Assembly: GCF_900111825.1 (NCBI RefSeq)
Contig: NZ_FOJM01000018.1
Location: 98,753 to 162,752 of the forward strand
Direction of reading: 5' to 3'
DNA length: 64,000 nt
Source of the DNA: Pedobacter suwonensis
GTDB lineage: Bacteria; Bacteroidota; Bacteroidia; Sphingobacteriales; Sphingobacteriaceae
How positions within the stretch are numbered: the first letter of the stretch is position 1; each line of letters begins with the position of its first letter. The translations under genes were made by a program, and so were the position numbers. Of the stretch, positions 47,198-56,860 are shown piece by piece. Under the pieces are notes generated by a model. That model was not told where the DNA came from. It saw nothing but the letters and a program-made list of their open reading frames with translations, and made no database searches.

Positions 47198-47216
47198 GTT
47201 AGGATTGATTGTTAAG

Positions 47217-47263
47217 ATGGAAAATTAATAAAGTTTTCGGGTAAAACTTTATTAATTTTCCAT
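47217..47263. terminator. Very long perfect stem-loop (21-bp arms)
   Basis: Arms 47217-47237 and 47243-47263 are exact complements around the loop CGGGT. The stem is AT-rich. It sits 20 bp upstream of the NIPSNAP start and downstream of the S9 peptidase gene, so it likely ends the peptidase transcript, though the T run is better placed for rightward transcripts. Confidence 0.55.
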
Positions 47264-47295
47264 TTTTATCCTTTTCGTTCCAATAAAATGCTTAT

Positions 47296-47487
47296 TTCAG
47301 TTTGCAGTTATCAGTTTACAATTTGCAGTTGACAGTTTGCTATTGACACTTGCTATCGAACCAATGACCAATGAGCCAATAAACAGAGAACCAATGACTA
47401 ATAAACTAATGACCAATAAACCAGTGAACTAATGACTAATTAACTAATGACTAATGAACCAACAAACCAATGACCAACAAACCAACC
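47296..47487. repeat. Low-complexity degenerate tandem repeats
   Basis: The left part repeats CAGTTTGCAGTT-like units; from about 47358 the sequence is made of AACCAATGA / AACTAATGA units of 8-16 bp running up to the S9 peptidase stop. It has no coding sense. Such arrays vary in length by slippage. Confidence 0.7.
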
Positions 47488-49779
47488 CTACTTTGCAATA
47501 TTTGGATTTGGCGCTTCGGCATTTAATAAATGTTTCACAAAGAAATCGCGTTTACGCCTACGTCCATAAACACCTCCATCGCTGTGTCCCATGCCTGGAA
47601 TGCTCAAAATATCGAAATTTTTATTGGCTTTGATCAGTGCATCAGCCAATCTATAGGTCGATTCTGGTGGTACATTTTCGTCTGCTTCACCAACAATTAA
47701 AAACAGATCGCCCTGTAATTTAGCCGCGTTGGTAATATTAGATTGTTCGGCATAATGCGGCCCTACCGGATAGCCCATCCATTGTTCGTTCCACCATTGT
47801 TTATCGATGCGATTATCGTGACAGCCACAGGCTGAAACTGCAGCTTTATAAAACTCAGGATGCGATAACAGTGCACCAGTAGAGCTTTGTCCACCCGCCG
47901 AAGTGCCATAAATCCCTACTTTAGAAATATCCGCATTTGGATACTTAAGCGCCATGGCTTTCATCCATAATATCCGGTCAGGAAATCCGGAGTCGGCTAT
48001 GTTTTTCCAGCATACATCATGAAAAGCTTTAGAGCGGTTGGCCGTACCCATTCCGTCAATCTGCACCACGATAAAACCTAATTCGGCTATGCTCTGCATT
48101 TCACTGGCTGGCAAGAAACTTTTTGGCACAAAACTATCGTGAGGACCTGCATAAATATTTTCGATAACAGGGTATGTTTTGTTAGGATCCATTTTTGAAG
48201 GTAAGCAAACAATTCCCCATATATCGGTTTTGCCATCTCTTCCTTTGGCTACAAATACTTCTGGCAGTTTAACCCCTGTAGCTAAATAGGCATCTGTTTT
48301 TCCATGTTCTATTTCACTTACTTTTTTGGTGCTTTCAGTAAGCCTTAATTCGCTAACAGGTGGTACATTTACCTGAGAGTAAGTATCAATATAATATTTT
48401 CGATCAGGCGAGAAGCTGAGGCTATGGTTACCTTTTTCTGGTGTGAGGTTTACCAGTCCTTTACCATCAAAGCCGATTCTGTAGTAATGGATAAAGTAAG
48501 GATCTTCACCAGCATGCATGCCATTTGCCCTGAACCATACCTGACGTTTTACAATATCTACACTATCAATGTCCCTAACCACATAATTTCCTTTTGTAAT
48601 TAACTGCTGCTTTCCGGTTAAGGCATTTACCAGATAAAGATGTTGCCAGCCATCTTGCTCGCTTGTCCACAATATTTCATTTGTTTTGGGCAGGTATCTG
48701 GTATAAATGCGACTTTCATAAATGAAGGTCTTGGTTTTCTCGTCGATGATGTTTCTGGTTTTCCCTGTTAAAACATCTACTTCGATTACCCTGAAACGCT
48801 GGTGGCCACGATCTACTTTCTCATAAGTATAATATCTGCTGTTATTATTGCGCCAATGCAGTTCTGGAGCACCAAAGAAATCAATCGGGTCTGCATCAAC
48901 CTTGATGGCCGTTTTCTTCGCTACGTTAAAAACATAGGGCTGATAAGCAGTAAAGTCATCACCAGGCTGTGCATATTCTCTCGTTTTTAACTCACCACGT
49001 GTGGTACCCGGAACAGAACTTAAAACATAATATACATTTTTAATTTCTTTCGGATCGATTTTATAGGCAACTATGTCTTTGCTATCAGGCGACCAGGCAA
49101 ATTCACCATAAGGTTTATCGACACTACCATCAGTACTTAATTGGGTTTCTGCCTTTGTAGCCAGATCAATTACAAACAGATTGCCACCACGGATCAGGAT
49201 TTCGCTTTTGCCATCAGGCGATTTTTTGATTTCGCGGTTTCCCTGCCAGCGCGATCTGCGTTGTTGTAAAGGCCGCCTGGCATTGTACCGATAAATATTA
49301 CTATCGGTGGTATTGGTTAAATTATTATTGCTCAGGTTTAACTGATACCATTTATCGGCTATTTTTAATTTTGCAGTACCCTGATCGGCAAAATATAGCT
49401 CTCCAAGCTGAATTTTTACCGGGTTCTGCTTTTTACCGGTAAGCTTTTCTATATTTTGTGCCAGTTTATTATGATCAAATGCAACTTGGCGCTTACCTGT
49501 TGCCGCATCTACATAATAATATTCCCATGTTCTATCAGGAAGATTCTTCTTATACCAGAATGCAGTACCATCTTTTTTCCAGAAGGGGGTAATTTCATTG
49601 TTGGTTGGAATATTTCGTAATGTAGTATCCATTTTTAAGGATAACTGGTAAGCAGCTGCCACTTCAGCAGCATTAGGCTGATAAGGTTGCAACTTGGTTT
49701 GCTGTGCAAGCAACTGAACGGAAACAAAACTTAATAAAGTAAAGGCTATTGATTTTTTAACGGTCGCGTAAATGCTCAT
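47488..49779 (-). CDS. S9-family prolyl oligopeptidase (DPP IV-like)
   Basis: 763 residues. Signal peptide to about residue 25 (SVQLLAQ), then the DPP IV beta-propeller (to ~500) and an alpha/beta-hydrolase domain. Catalytic residues are Ser627 (YGTSAGG), Asp700 (GEADENVP) and His732 (GMGHSDGG). DPP IV-like enzymes release Xaa-Pro dipeptides. The region upstream on the same strand holds a permease, a DUF885 peptidase and hydroxyproline genes, which suggests work on proline-rich, collagen-like peptides in the periplasm. Confidence 0.92.
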   Translation of the reverse strand: MSIYATVKKSIAFTLLSFVSVQLLAQQTKLQPYQPNAAEVAAAYQLSLKMDTTLRNIPTNNEITPFWKKDGTAFWYKKNLPDRTWEYYYVDAATGKRQVAFDHNKLAQNIEKLTGKKQNPVKIQLGELYFADQGTAKLKIADKWYQLNLSNNNLTNTTDSNIYRYNARRPLQQRRSRWQGNREIKKSPDGKSEILIRGGNLFVIDLATKAETQLSTDGSVDKPYGEFAWSPDSKDIVAYKIDPKEIKNVYYVLSSVPGTTRGELKTREYAQPGDDFTAYQPYVFNVAKKTAIKVDADPIDFFGAPELHWRNNNSRYYTYEKVDRGHQRFRVIEVDVLTGKTRNIIDEKTKTFIYESRIYTRYLPKTNEILWTSEQDGWQHLYLVNALTGKQQLITKGNYVVRDIDSVDIVKRQVWFRANGMHAGEDPYFIHYYRIGFDGKGLVNLTPEKGNHSLSFSPDRKYYIDTYSQVNVPPVSELRLTESTKKVSEIEHGKTDAYLATGVKLPEVFVAKGRDGKTDIWGIVCLPSKMDPNKTYPVIENIYAGPHDSFVPKSFLPASEMQSIAELGFIVVQIDGMGTANRSKAFHDVCWKNIADSGFPDRILWMKAMALKYPNADISKVGIYGTSAGGQSSTGALLSHPEFYKAAVSACGCHDNRIDKQWWNEQWMGYPVGPHYAEQSNITNAAKLQGDLFLIVGEADENVPPESTYRLADALIKANKNFDILSIPGMGHSDGGVYGRRRKRDFFVKHLLNAEAPNPNIAK

Positions 49780-49855
49780 TACAGATTTTTTGTGGTAAAT
49801 ATAGTATTGCTATTTTGCAGGTCTTTTTTGAATTTTGATGAATATCGTTAATATT

Positions 49856-51304
49856 TTAACCCTTTACATCAACCGGATCTTTCGTTTTCAATTCCTGACG
49901 TACGATACCTCCTCTAATCAGATAATAAACCGGAATTCCCATTAAAGTGATGATTAATCCTGGCCAGGTAAATTTGGGTTTAAAAATGATCAGCAGTATG
50001 CAAAAGGCAAGTCCCATCAGGATATAAACGATTGGCAGCACCGGGTAACCAAAGGCTTTGTAAGGCCTGTTTGCCTCAGGGCGTTTTTTACGGAGGATAA
50101 AGATTCCGAAAATGGTAAGCATGTAAAACATGACCACCACAAAAGAAATCATATCCAGCAGGTCGCTGTATTTTCCGCTAATGCACCATAAACAGGCAAA
50201 AATGCATTGTATCCATAATCCAAATCCCGGGACTGCATTTTTATTGAGTGTACCCACTTTTTTAAAGAAAAGTCCATCTTTGGCCATGGAATAATATACC
50301 CTTGCACCAGCCATAATTAAACCATTATTACAACCAAAGGTTGAAACCATAATCATTAAAGCAATAATGATAGTACCGGCTGTACCGAAAATATGGTTGG
50401 CGGCTGAAACAGCTACCCGATCTTTATCTGCATGGGCAATATCTTGCAATGAAAGCACCCCGGTGTACATTACGTTGGTGAGGAGGTAGAGTACGGTTAC
50501 GATAATGGTTCCTAAAGCTAAACTTAAACCGATATTGCGTGCAGGATTTTTAATTTCGCCGGCGATAAAGGTCACATTATGCCAGGAATCGCTGCTGAAT
50601 ATTGAACCCACCATCGCTGCAGCGATGGCACCGAAAGCCGCGAAAGTGGTGTAAGAACCAATACTTCCGTCAGCAGATAACGGTCCTAAAACCCACATAT
50701 TTTCCCAATTGGTTTTCCAGATTCCCTTATCCAGAAAGAAAAGTCCAAAAGCGATCAGACCAAATAAACTTAACAATTTAGCCACCGTGAAAGTTGTTTG
50801 GATAACTTTACCCCCATTTACCCCCCTATTGTTGATATAGGTGAGCAAAATAATTACGCCAATGGCCAACAGTTGTGCGGGTGAAATGGTAAAAAAACCT
50901 AAATCGACAGCAACTAAATCTTCACTCAACGCAGGTATGAGATAAGCAGTAAATTTGGCAAATGCAACACCTACGGCGGCAATCGTTGCGGTTTGGATAA
51001 CCGTGAAAAAACTCCAGCCATATAAAAAACTGATCAGCGGGTTGTACGCTTCCTTTAAATAAATATACTGTCCTCCCGCTTTTGGGAACATGGCACTTAA
51101 TTCACCATAACTCAATGCAGCCGTTAGCGTCATAAAGCCTGTAATCAGCCAAACCACTAATAGCCAGCCAGAGCTGCCTACATTTCGGGTAATATCTGCA
51201 CTTACAATAAAAATACCCGAGCCGATCATACTTCCGGCTACAAGCATCGTTGCATCCATCAGCTTAAGCGAGGGTTTAAATTGTGTGGTTTCTTTTTCTG
51301 TCAT
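49856..51304 (-). CDS. APC-superfamily amino acid permease
   Basis: 482 residues with 12 predicted hydrophobic helices. The N-terminal stretch DATMLVAGSMIGSGIFIVSA is the helix-1 motif of LAT/APC transporters. It lies between S9 and DUF885 peptidase genes on one strand (gaps 76 and 43 bp), so it likely takes up amino acids released by them, perhaps proline or hydroxyproline. Substrate is inference from neighbours. Confidence 0.9.
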   Translation of the reverse strand: MTEKETTQFKPSLKLMDATMLVAGSMIGSGIFIVSADITRNVGSSGWLLVVWLITGFMTLTAALSYGELSAMFPKAGGQYIYLKEAYNPLISFLYGWSFFTVIQTATIAAVGVAFAKFTAYLIPALSEDLVAVDLGFFTISPAQLLAIGVIILLTYINNRGVNGGKVIQTTFTVAKLLSLFGLIAFGLFFLDKGIWKTNWENMWVLGPLSADGSIGSYTTFAAFGAIAAAMVGSIFSSDSWHNVTFIAGEIKNPARNIGLSLALGTIIVTVLYLLTNVMYTGVLSLQDIAHADKDRVAVSAANHIFGTAGTIIIALMIMVSTFGCNNGLIMAGARVYYSMAKDGLFFKKVGTLNKNAVPGFGLWIQCIFACLWCISGKYSDLLDMISFVVVMFYMLTIFGIFILRKKRPEANRPYKAFGYPVLPIVYILMGLAFCILLIIFKPKFTWPGLIITLMGIPVYYLIRGGIVRQELKTKDPVDVKG

Positions 51305-51347
51305 GTTGTGTTTGCTTGGTGGTTCGAAGGTTGGTTGTTGATTTTAT

Positions 51348-53123
51348 TTACTTAAGCTGATCGTAAAAATACCATGAGGTTTTGAAGTCGCGGGTTAAAG
51401 GCTGATTGGTTAAAGTAGCCCTGATCATTTCGACAGGGATTAAGTTTTGTTTTATCACGGCATCATGAAAATCCTTAAAGCTCATTTTGCCACTATCTAC
51501 CAGCTCTTTTTTCAGCGCAAAGAGCTGAAGACCGCCGGTAAGGTAGGCTACTTGGTATAAAGGGCTATAATCGCCTTTGAAAGATCGGCGGACCTCACCT
51601 TCTGCATTGACACGTTCGTGCCCTACACGGTCGACCAGAAAATCCACACACTGCTGAGGAGTCCACCTGCCCAGGTGAAAGTTCAGCGAAAACAGAATCC
51701 TGGCACAACGGTGCATCCGCCAGAAAAGCATACCCATTTTTTCCTCAGGTGTTTTGGCAAAACCTTTATCGTAAAGCAAAAGTTCCCAGTATAAAGGCCA
51801 GCCCTCTATGCTAAAAGGGGTTTGAAAAGGATCGCGATAGCTTTTATATCTGCTATTCATAAAATACTGGTAATGGTGGCCTGGTAAAAGTTCATGTTGC
51901 ACCGTTCCTCTCGAAAAATAAGGATTGTTACCACGCATACTCATTAACTTATCGTCTTCCTCCATTGTATTGGTTGGATAGGAAATGCTGATTTCGCGCC
52001 CACCTGTGAAAAATGGATTCACCAATTGTCTTTCGGCAGACATCATCACCATACCCCAGGTTTCTTCTGCAAGTGCCGGAATATTGATCAGATTATTGGC
52101 TTTGATAAAATTGAGGGCATCATCCTGTAATTTTACAATCAATTCCGGCTGCCTGCCCAATGGCACATAGCTATTTTTGATTTTTTCCTGTGCCTTTTTC
52201 CAGTCATTGCCATAACCCATAGCGGCTGATGCTTTTAAAAGCTCTTCATCGCAAAACTTAAATTCCTTTTCGGCAAGCTTAATCAGTTCTTCAGGTGTAT
52301 AGGGAATAAGCTCAGCATTTAACTGCCTGATGAGTTCTTCTCGTCCAATAGGATTTCCTTTAATTTCCGGTTTACTTGATTTTACAGCAGGAATGGCATC
52401 AACATCATCAAAAAGTTTGGCGTAATTGGCTAAGGCAAGGTCTAATTTCTCGTAAGGTTTAGGCACCCACCAGGTAAAACCCGGCTCATAATCCATATAA
52501 AATTGGTAAAAGCCCTTTAACCGATGTTTCAAACTCAAACTGATGGCTTTTGCCATTTTAAGCTGATCGGGTTTAAGTGCCCCTTTTTTAAAATTCAGGC
52601 TTAGGGAATCAACTTGTTTTGCAATTTTTTCTATCCCGGCGGCCAGCAGTGCACCATCCTGATAAGTACCTCTTCTTCTTAGGTTTTCGAGTGCGTAAAT
52701 GGCGTCGGCAAAGGTAAAATACTTTGATAAGGCATTATAATCTGTTTCTTCTCTACTTAAAAGCCAAACCGACGATTCGATCTGTTTTTTAAGCAGAATA
52801 TAATCCACCTTGCCATAAATGCTGAAATTTTCAAATTGCGCAGCTTTTAGCTTGTTTAGGTAATCGTGATTAATATCCTGCAGGCGTTTCCTTTGAGCCG
52901 GACTTTTAAAAGTAGCCAGTGGATAAGAATAAGTTACACCTGCTGAATAAGGAAAGTAGAAATCGTTAATGGCATCAACATCCTTTTGGTAACCTACAAT
53001 CAGCGTACCCATTTCGCTGGTTTGTTCGTACAAACTTTCATTTGAAGTTTGAGCCCACGCAAAAGGGCCCGATAACAGGCACACCAATAACAAAAGGGCA
53101 AAAAGGTTTAGTTTATTTTGCAT
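51348..53123 (-). CDS. DUF885-family secreted metallopeptidase-like protein
   Basis: 591 residues. Signal peptide to about residue 25 (SGPFAWAQ). The DUF885 body has the zinc-binding-like motif HELLPGHHYQYF and, later, EGWPLYWELLLYD and GRWTPQQCVDFL, all family landmarks. Members are putative carboxypeptidases. It directly follows the AraC regulator (76 bp) and precedes the APC permease (43 bp), consistent with a peptide-use operon. Confidence 0.88.
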   Translation of the reverse strand: MQNKLNLFALLLLVCLLSGPFAWAQTSNESLYEQTSEMGTLIVGYQKDVDAINDFYFPYSAGVTYSYPLATFKSPAQRKRLQDINHDYLNKLKAAQFENFSIYGKVDYILLKKQIESSVWLLSREETDYNALSKYFTFADAIYALENLRRRGTYQDGALLAAGIEKIAKQVDSLSLNFKKGALKPDQLKMAKAISLSLKHRLKGFYQFYMDYEPGFTWWVPKPYEKLDLALANYAKLFDDVDAIPAVKSSKPEIKGNPIGREELIRQLNAELIPYTPEELIKLAEKEFKFCDEELLKASAAMGYGNDWKKAQEKIKNSYVPLGRQPELIVKLQDDALNFIKANNLINIPALAEETWGMVMMSAERQLVNPFFTGGREISISYPTNTMEEDDKLMSMRGNNPYFSRGTVQHELLPGHHYQYFMNSRYKSYRDPFQTPFSIEGWPLYWELLLYDKGFAKTPEEKMGMLFWRMHRCARILFSLNFHLGRWTPQQCVDFLVDRVGHERVNAEGEVRRSFKGDYSPLYQVAYLTGGLQLFALKKELVDSGKMSFKDFHDAVIKQNLIPVEMIRATLTNQPLTRDFKTSWYFYDQLK

Positions 53124-53199
53124 GTGGTTTGGTTAAAACAGGCAATAGCATTGCCTCCATTTGTAAAAAATGGTTACATTATATTAAAAAAGCAGTTGT

Positions 53200-54102
53200 T
53201 TAAGCGCCGATGTAGTTCACCCTGCTTACATTGTTATAGGTATCAATATATGCTCTTGGTGATTGGCCGATAATACTTTTAAACACCCTATTAAAATTGG
53301 TAATGCTATTAAAACCAGCTTTATAGGCTACGCCTGAAATGCAATCCGCTTTTTCTCCCGATATCAGACTTTTGCAGGCATCATTGATTCTTACTTCATT
53401 TAAAAATGACACAAAAGTATGACCGGTATGTTTTTTGAAATACCTGCAGAAAGCCTGAGGCGTCATAAACGCCGCATTGGCTACATCTTCTAATGAAATC
53501 TGGCTGTTGTAGTTTTCGGTGATGAAATTAATGATCTTACTTAAACGCATACCTTCATTTTCGGTTACGTTGGAAGAATACATATCGGAGCATAAAGGTT
53601 CTACATTCTCATTCAAATCCTGAAGGCTGTTAACCATTTTCAGGAAGTTAAACAATACATCAACCCCTGCTGCCTGGTGCACATTCAGCATTTTACCTAC
53701 TATGTTTTTGGTAAATGCAGCCGGAACTTTGAAACCATGCTTGTTTTTAGCTAAAAAAGCACTGGCCAGCTTCATTTCAGGGAGATTAAACAAAGCAGCT
53801 AATATGCCATTCGGATTAAAGTAAATAGAACATGCTTTAATGGTTTTATTACTGTCGATGGCGAAATACTCGGGATTACTTTTAAACAGATGTGGAAGTT
53901 TGGCTCCAATTAAAAAAACATCTCCAGACCGGAAGGCATGCATATCATTTCCAGCAATTAATGTCCCCTCACCTTTTTCTATATACGTGATCTGCCATTC
54001 ATCGTGGCGGTGCAGGTATTGATAAAAATAGGGAGATTCGATTTGTTCCGATATCACACTTTTGTCATCAGGAACAAGCATGGTAAAAGGTAATACTTTC
54101 AT
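53200..54102 (-). CDS. AraC-family regulator, probable hydroxyproline/peptide sensor
   Basis: 300 residues. Cupin-like N-terminal domain (HRHDEWQITYIEKGEG, FRSGDVFLIGAKLPHLF) and a C-terminal AraC domain (ISLEDVANAAFMTPQAFCRYF, quoted whole, then ISGVAYKAGFNSITNFNRVF). It is a paralogue of the regulator at 20750, sharing the SGDVFL.G..LPH motif. It lies in the middle of the peptide/hydroxyproline region, between the oxidase and the DUF885 gene, so it is the natural candidate to control it. The effector is unknown. Confidence 0.88.
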   Translation of the reverse strand: MKVLPFTMLVPDDKSVISEQIESPYFYQYLHRHDEWQITYIEKGEGTLIAGNDMHAFRSGDVFLIGAKLPHLFKSNPEYFAIDSNKTIKACSIYFNPNGILAALFNLPEMKLASAFLAKNKHGFKVPAAFTKNIVGKMLNVHQAAGVDVLFNFLKMVNSLQDLNENVEPLCSDMYSSNVTENEGMRLSKIINFITENYNSQISLEDVANAAFMTPQAFCRYFKKHTGHTFVSFLNEVRINDACKSLISGEKADCISGVAYKAGFNSITNFNRVFKSIIGQSPRAYIDTYNNVSRVNYIGA

Positions 54103-54368
54103 AATCCAGTTAGTTTGGTTTGGTTGGTTATTATGAATTGAATATATAAATATTAACTCAAATAACCCAATAAAACTCAGATAAGGTTAAAATACTGCTA
54201 TAATTTGATAAAATATGACGGATTATATCAACAAACTGACCACTCATTAATTACTATTAACGTAGTTAAAGGACTATAAATCATTTTATAGCAGGAGCTC
54301 AAAAGAAAACCAATTGCTTAGCAATGCGTTGATCCGGATGGGCAACCGAAACGCAGTGCTTGAAAGGT

Positions 54369-54547
54369 GTCGGGATTATAAATCCCGACTAACGGAATGG
54401 CTGGTCCGGATTTGTAATCCGGACCCAACGAACTATGGATTTAGAATCCATAAAAGAACGAAGAGCGTCGGGATTACAAATCCCGACCAACAGAGTAATC
54501 TACTATTATAGGACTGAAAAGTTGAAGTCGGGATTACAAATCCCGAC
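54369..54547. repeat. Array of five covarying palindromic hairpins
   Basis: Palindromes lie at 54369-54389, 54403-54425, 54434-54452, 54467-54487 and 54527-54547. All share the core GGATT-NNN-AATCC. Outer stem bases differ but stay paired: GTCG/CGAC (three copies), GGTCC/GGACC, and TAT/ATA. Linkers often contain CTAACGGA- or CCAACGAA-like bases. This is a REP-type array; the 65-codon frame over it is not a gene. Confidence 0.75.
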
Positions 54548-54578
54548 TAAATTAAACCGACTAACTTAAATCTAAAAA

Positions 54579-55820
54579 TTATCGAGCCAATGCGTAGGGT
54601 TCAATATTTATATCAGTTGCGATGCCTGAAACGATCTGACTAACCAACAAACCTGTTGCAGGTCCTAAGCTTAAGCCCATCATGCCGTGGCCGGTAGCAA
54701 TGATCAGGTTTTCTCTTTTTTTACATCTGCCAATATATGGCAAACCATCAGGTGATGAGGGACGGAAACCATACCAGATATCTTTTTCTGCAGGAACCGC
54801 AGGTTTTAAATCAGGAAAATATGCCGGAACGGATTCAACAATCCCTTTAACCCGTTGCATATTAATGCGGGTATTGATCTTATCTAATTCCATTGTTCCG
54901 CCGTACCTGATCTGACCGTTCATTGGTGTGATGGCCACCCTGGCTTCACATAACAATGCCGGGATAGTTACACGTTGCTGAGGTTCGGGCTCCATAAATG
55001 AATAACCCTTACCTGGCATTAAAGATATTTTAACATCGGCCATTTTGGCCACTGCAGGCGACCACGAACCGGTCGCTAAAATATATTCATCTGCTTCCCA
55101 GGAGGTATTACCCGCAAAAACTTTCGTAATGCGATTTCCTGATGTTTCAATTTTATCAACTTCTTTGTTACGCTGTATATTAACGCCATTCTTTATTAGA
55201 TATTTGAGCAGGGCGTCCATCAATTTTGTTGGGTAAAGATGGGCATCACAACGATAGTGTACTGCTCCCAAAACATCTAATTTTAAATCTGGCTGTAAAG
55301 CACGGCATTCATCGGCAGTAAGTACGGCCATATCCAGGCCAAGCTCTATTGCACGTGCAGCTAAATGCGCCTCCTCTTCAGCAGCTTTTTCTGTTTTGTA
55401 AAATGCCAGAATGCCGTTTTTGGTTAATTCGAAATCGAACTCCGGCTCTTTAGCCAGGCCCTCATATAGTTTTTTGCTCAGCAAAGATAAATCACGTAAT
55501 GGTACTGCCGCCTGGCTTACATGTTTTGCCGTGGCATGTTTCATAAATTTCAAGCCCCAGCTAACGAGGTTTGCGTTTAATGAAGGGCGCACATAAAAGG
55601 GGCTTTTGCTATCGAACATCCAGCGGATCCCCTGCTGTATCATCCCCGGCGCTGCCAGAGGAACAAAATGGCTCGGCACAATCATCCCTGCATTACCAAA
55701 TGAGCAGTTGTCGGTAATATCTCCCTTATCCAAAATTGTTACTTCGTAGCCCCTTTTCTGCAAATAATATGCTGACGTCAGACCTACTATTCCACCACCT
55801 ATAATTAATACTTTCGACAT
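54579..55820 (-). CDS. FAD-dependent D-amino acid/hydroxyproline oxidase
   Basis: 413 residues of the DAO (DadA/GlyOx-like) family. The N terminus has the FAD motif IIGGGIVGLTSAYYLQKRG and a C-terminal stretch TGHGMMGLSLGPATG. In hydroxyproline catabolism this enzyme oxidises cis-4-hydroxy-D-proline to pyrroline-4-hydroxy-2-carboxylate. That assignment comes from its place 38 bp after the 4-hydroxyproline epimerase gene, since DAO sequences alone do not give the substrate. No damage seen. Confidence 0.88.
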   Translation of the reverse strand: MSKVLIIGGGIVGLTSAYYLQKRGYEVTILDKGDITDNCSFGNAGMIVPSHFVPLAAPGMIQQGIRWMFDSKSPFYVRPSLNANLVSWGLKFMKHATAKHVSQAAVPLRDLSLLSKKLYEGLAKEPEFDFELTKNGILAFYKTEKAAEEEAHLAARAIELGLDMAVLTADECRALQPDLKLDVLGAVHYRCDAHLYPTKLMDALLKYLIKNGVNIQRNKEVDKIETSGNRITKVFAGNTSWEADEYILATGSWSPAVAKMADVKISLMPGKGYSFMEPEPQQRVTIPALLCEARVAITPMNGQIRYGGTMELDKINTRINMQRVKGIVESVPAYFPDLKPAVPAEKDIWYGFRPSSPDGLPYIGRCKKRENLIIATGHGMMGLSLGPATGLLVSQIVSGIATDINIEPYALAR

Positions 55821-55858
55821 GCTTTTAACTTATTCTGCTGATATTTCTTTTTTTACTT

Positions 55859-56860
55859 TTAGATCACCTGAAACCCATATGCATATGGATCATCTTCGGG
55901 ATCTATTTTGATGGTATTGTAGCCGTAAACTTTTGCCCAGCCTTCTACACTTGGTATAATGGCCTGGATTCCATTCAGGTCAACAACTTCTTCTACTTTT
56001 CCGATAAATTTACTTCCAATAAAACTCTCATGGATAAAATCCTCTCCCTGTTTTAGCTTTCCTTTGGCAAACCACTGTGCCAAACGGGCAGAAGTACCGG
56101 TTCCGCATGGCGAACGATCAATGGCTTTATCACCATAAAAAACAGCATTTCTGGCTGTTGATGTAGGATCAATAGTTTTTCCCGTCCATAATATATGGCT
56201 ACAGCCGTTTATTGTAGGATCGTGAGGATGAACAAAGCTGTAGAGTTCATTGATGCGTTTTCTGATGATCTGGCTCCAGCTAATCAACTGCGAAGCACTG
56301 TAATTTTCTAATCCCGGAAAATTCTCCTGCGGATCGACGATGGCATAGAAATTTCCTCCGTAAGCTACATCAAAAGTAAGCGTACCCAAATCCGGACATT
56401 CAACCTGAAGATTTTCTGCAGCGAGATAAGAAGCTACATTTTTCAGCTTAACAGACTTTACTTTTTTTCCTTCCTGCTTGTACTCGATCAATACCAATCC
56501 TGCTGGCGCTTCCATTCTGATCTGCCCTGGTATTTTCGGTTGGATGAGCCCTTCTTCAATAGCAATGGTAATGGTACCGATAGTACCATGCCCACACATT
56601 GGCAGACAGCCACTGGTCTCGATAAAAAGTACCGCTACATCATTAGCCGGATCATGAGGTGGATATAAAATACTACCCGACATCATATCATGCCCGCGTG
56701 GTTCGAACATCAGGCCTTTCCTGATCCAGTCAAATTCTTGTAGAAAATGCTGGCGCTTTTCGCTCATGTTCGAGCCGGTAAGCTGAGGCCCTCCACCTGC
56801 CACTAACCTAACCGGATTTCCACAGGTATGTGCATCTACACAAAAAAAGGTTTTACTCAT
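55859..56860 (-). CDS. 4-hydroxyproline 2-epimerase (proline racemase family)
   Basis: 333 residues, the family norm. Both catalytic cysteines are present: Cys89 (PMCGHGTIG) and Cys252 (DRSPCGTGTSARLA). Two cysteines mark racemases/epimerases; the related trans-3-hydroxyproline dehydratase has Thr in place of one. It should interconvert trans-4-hydroxy-L-proline and cis-4-hydroxy-D-proline. Its start overlaps the end of the semialdehyde dehydrogenase by 8 bp, and the other pathway enzymes flank it. Confidence 0.92.
   Translation of the reverse strand: MSKTFFCVDAHTCGNPVRLVAGGGPQLTGSNMSEKRQHFLQEFDWIRKGLMFEPRGHDMMSGSILYPPHDPANDVAVLFIETSGCLPMCGHGTIGTITIAIEEGLIQPKIPGQIRMEAPAGLVLIEYKQEGKKVKSVKLKNVASYLAAENLQVECPDLGTLTFDVAYGGNFYAIVDPQENFPGLENYSASQLISWSQIIRKRINELYSFVHPHDPTINGCSHILWTGKTIDPTSTARNAVFYGDKAIDRSPCGTGTSARLAQWFAKGKLKQGEDFIHESFIGSKFIGKVEEVVDLNGIQAIIPSVEGWAKVYGYNTIKIDPEDDPYAYGFQVI

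Noticed and set aside
54314..54511. 65-codon rightward frame, and the impression of a CRISPR array
   Set aside because: The frame is made of REP palindromes. The repeats are palindromes with differing arms and 8-40 bp linkers, and there are no cas genes, so it is not CRISPR.
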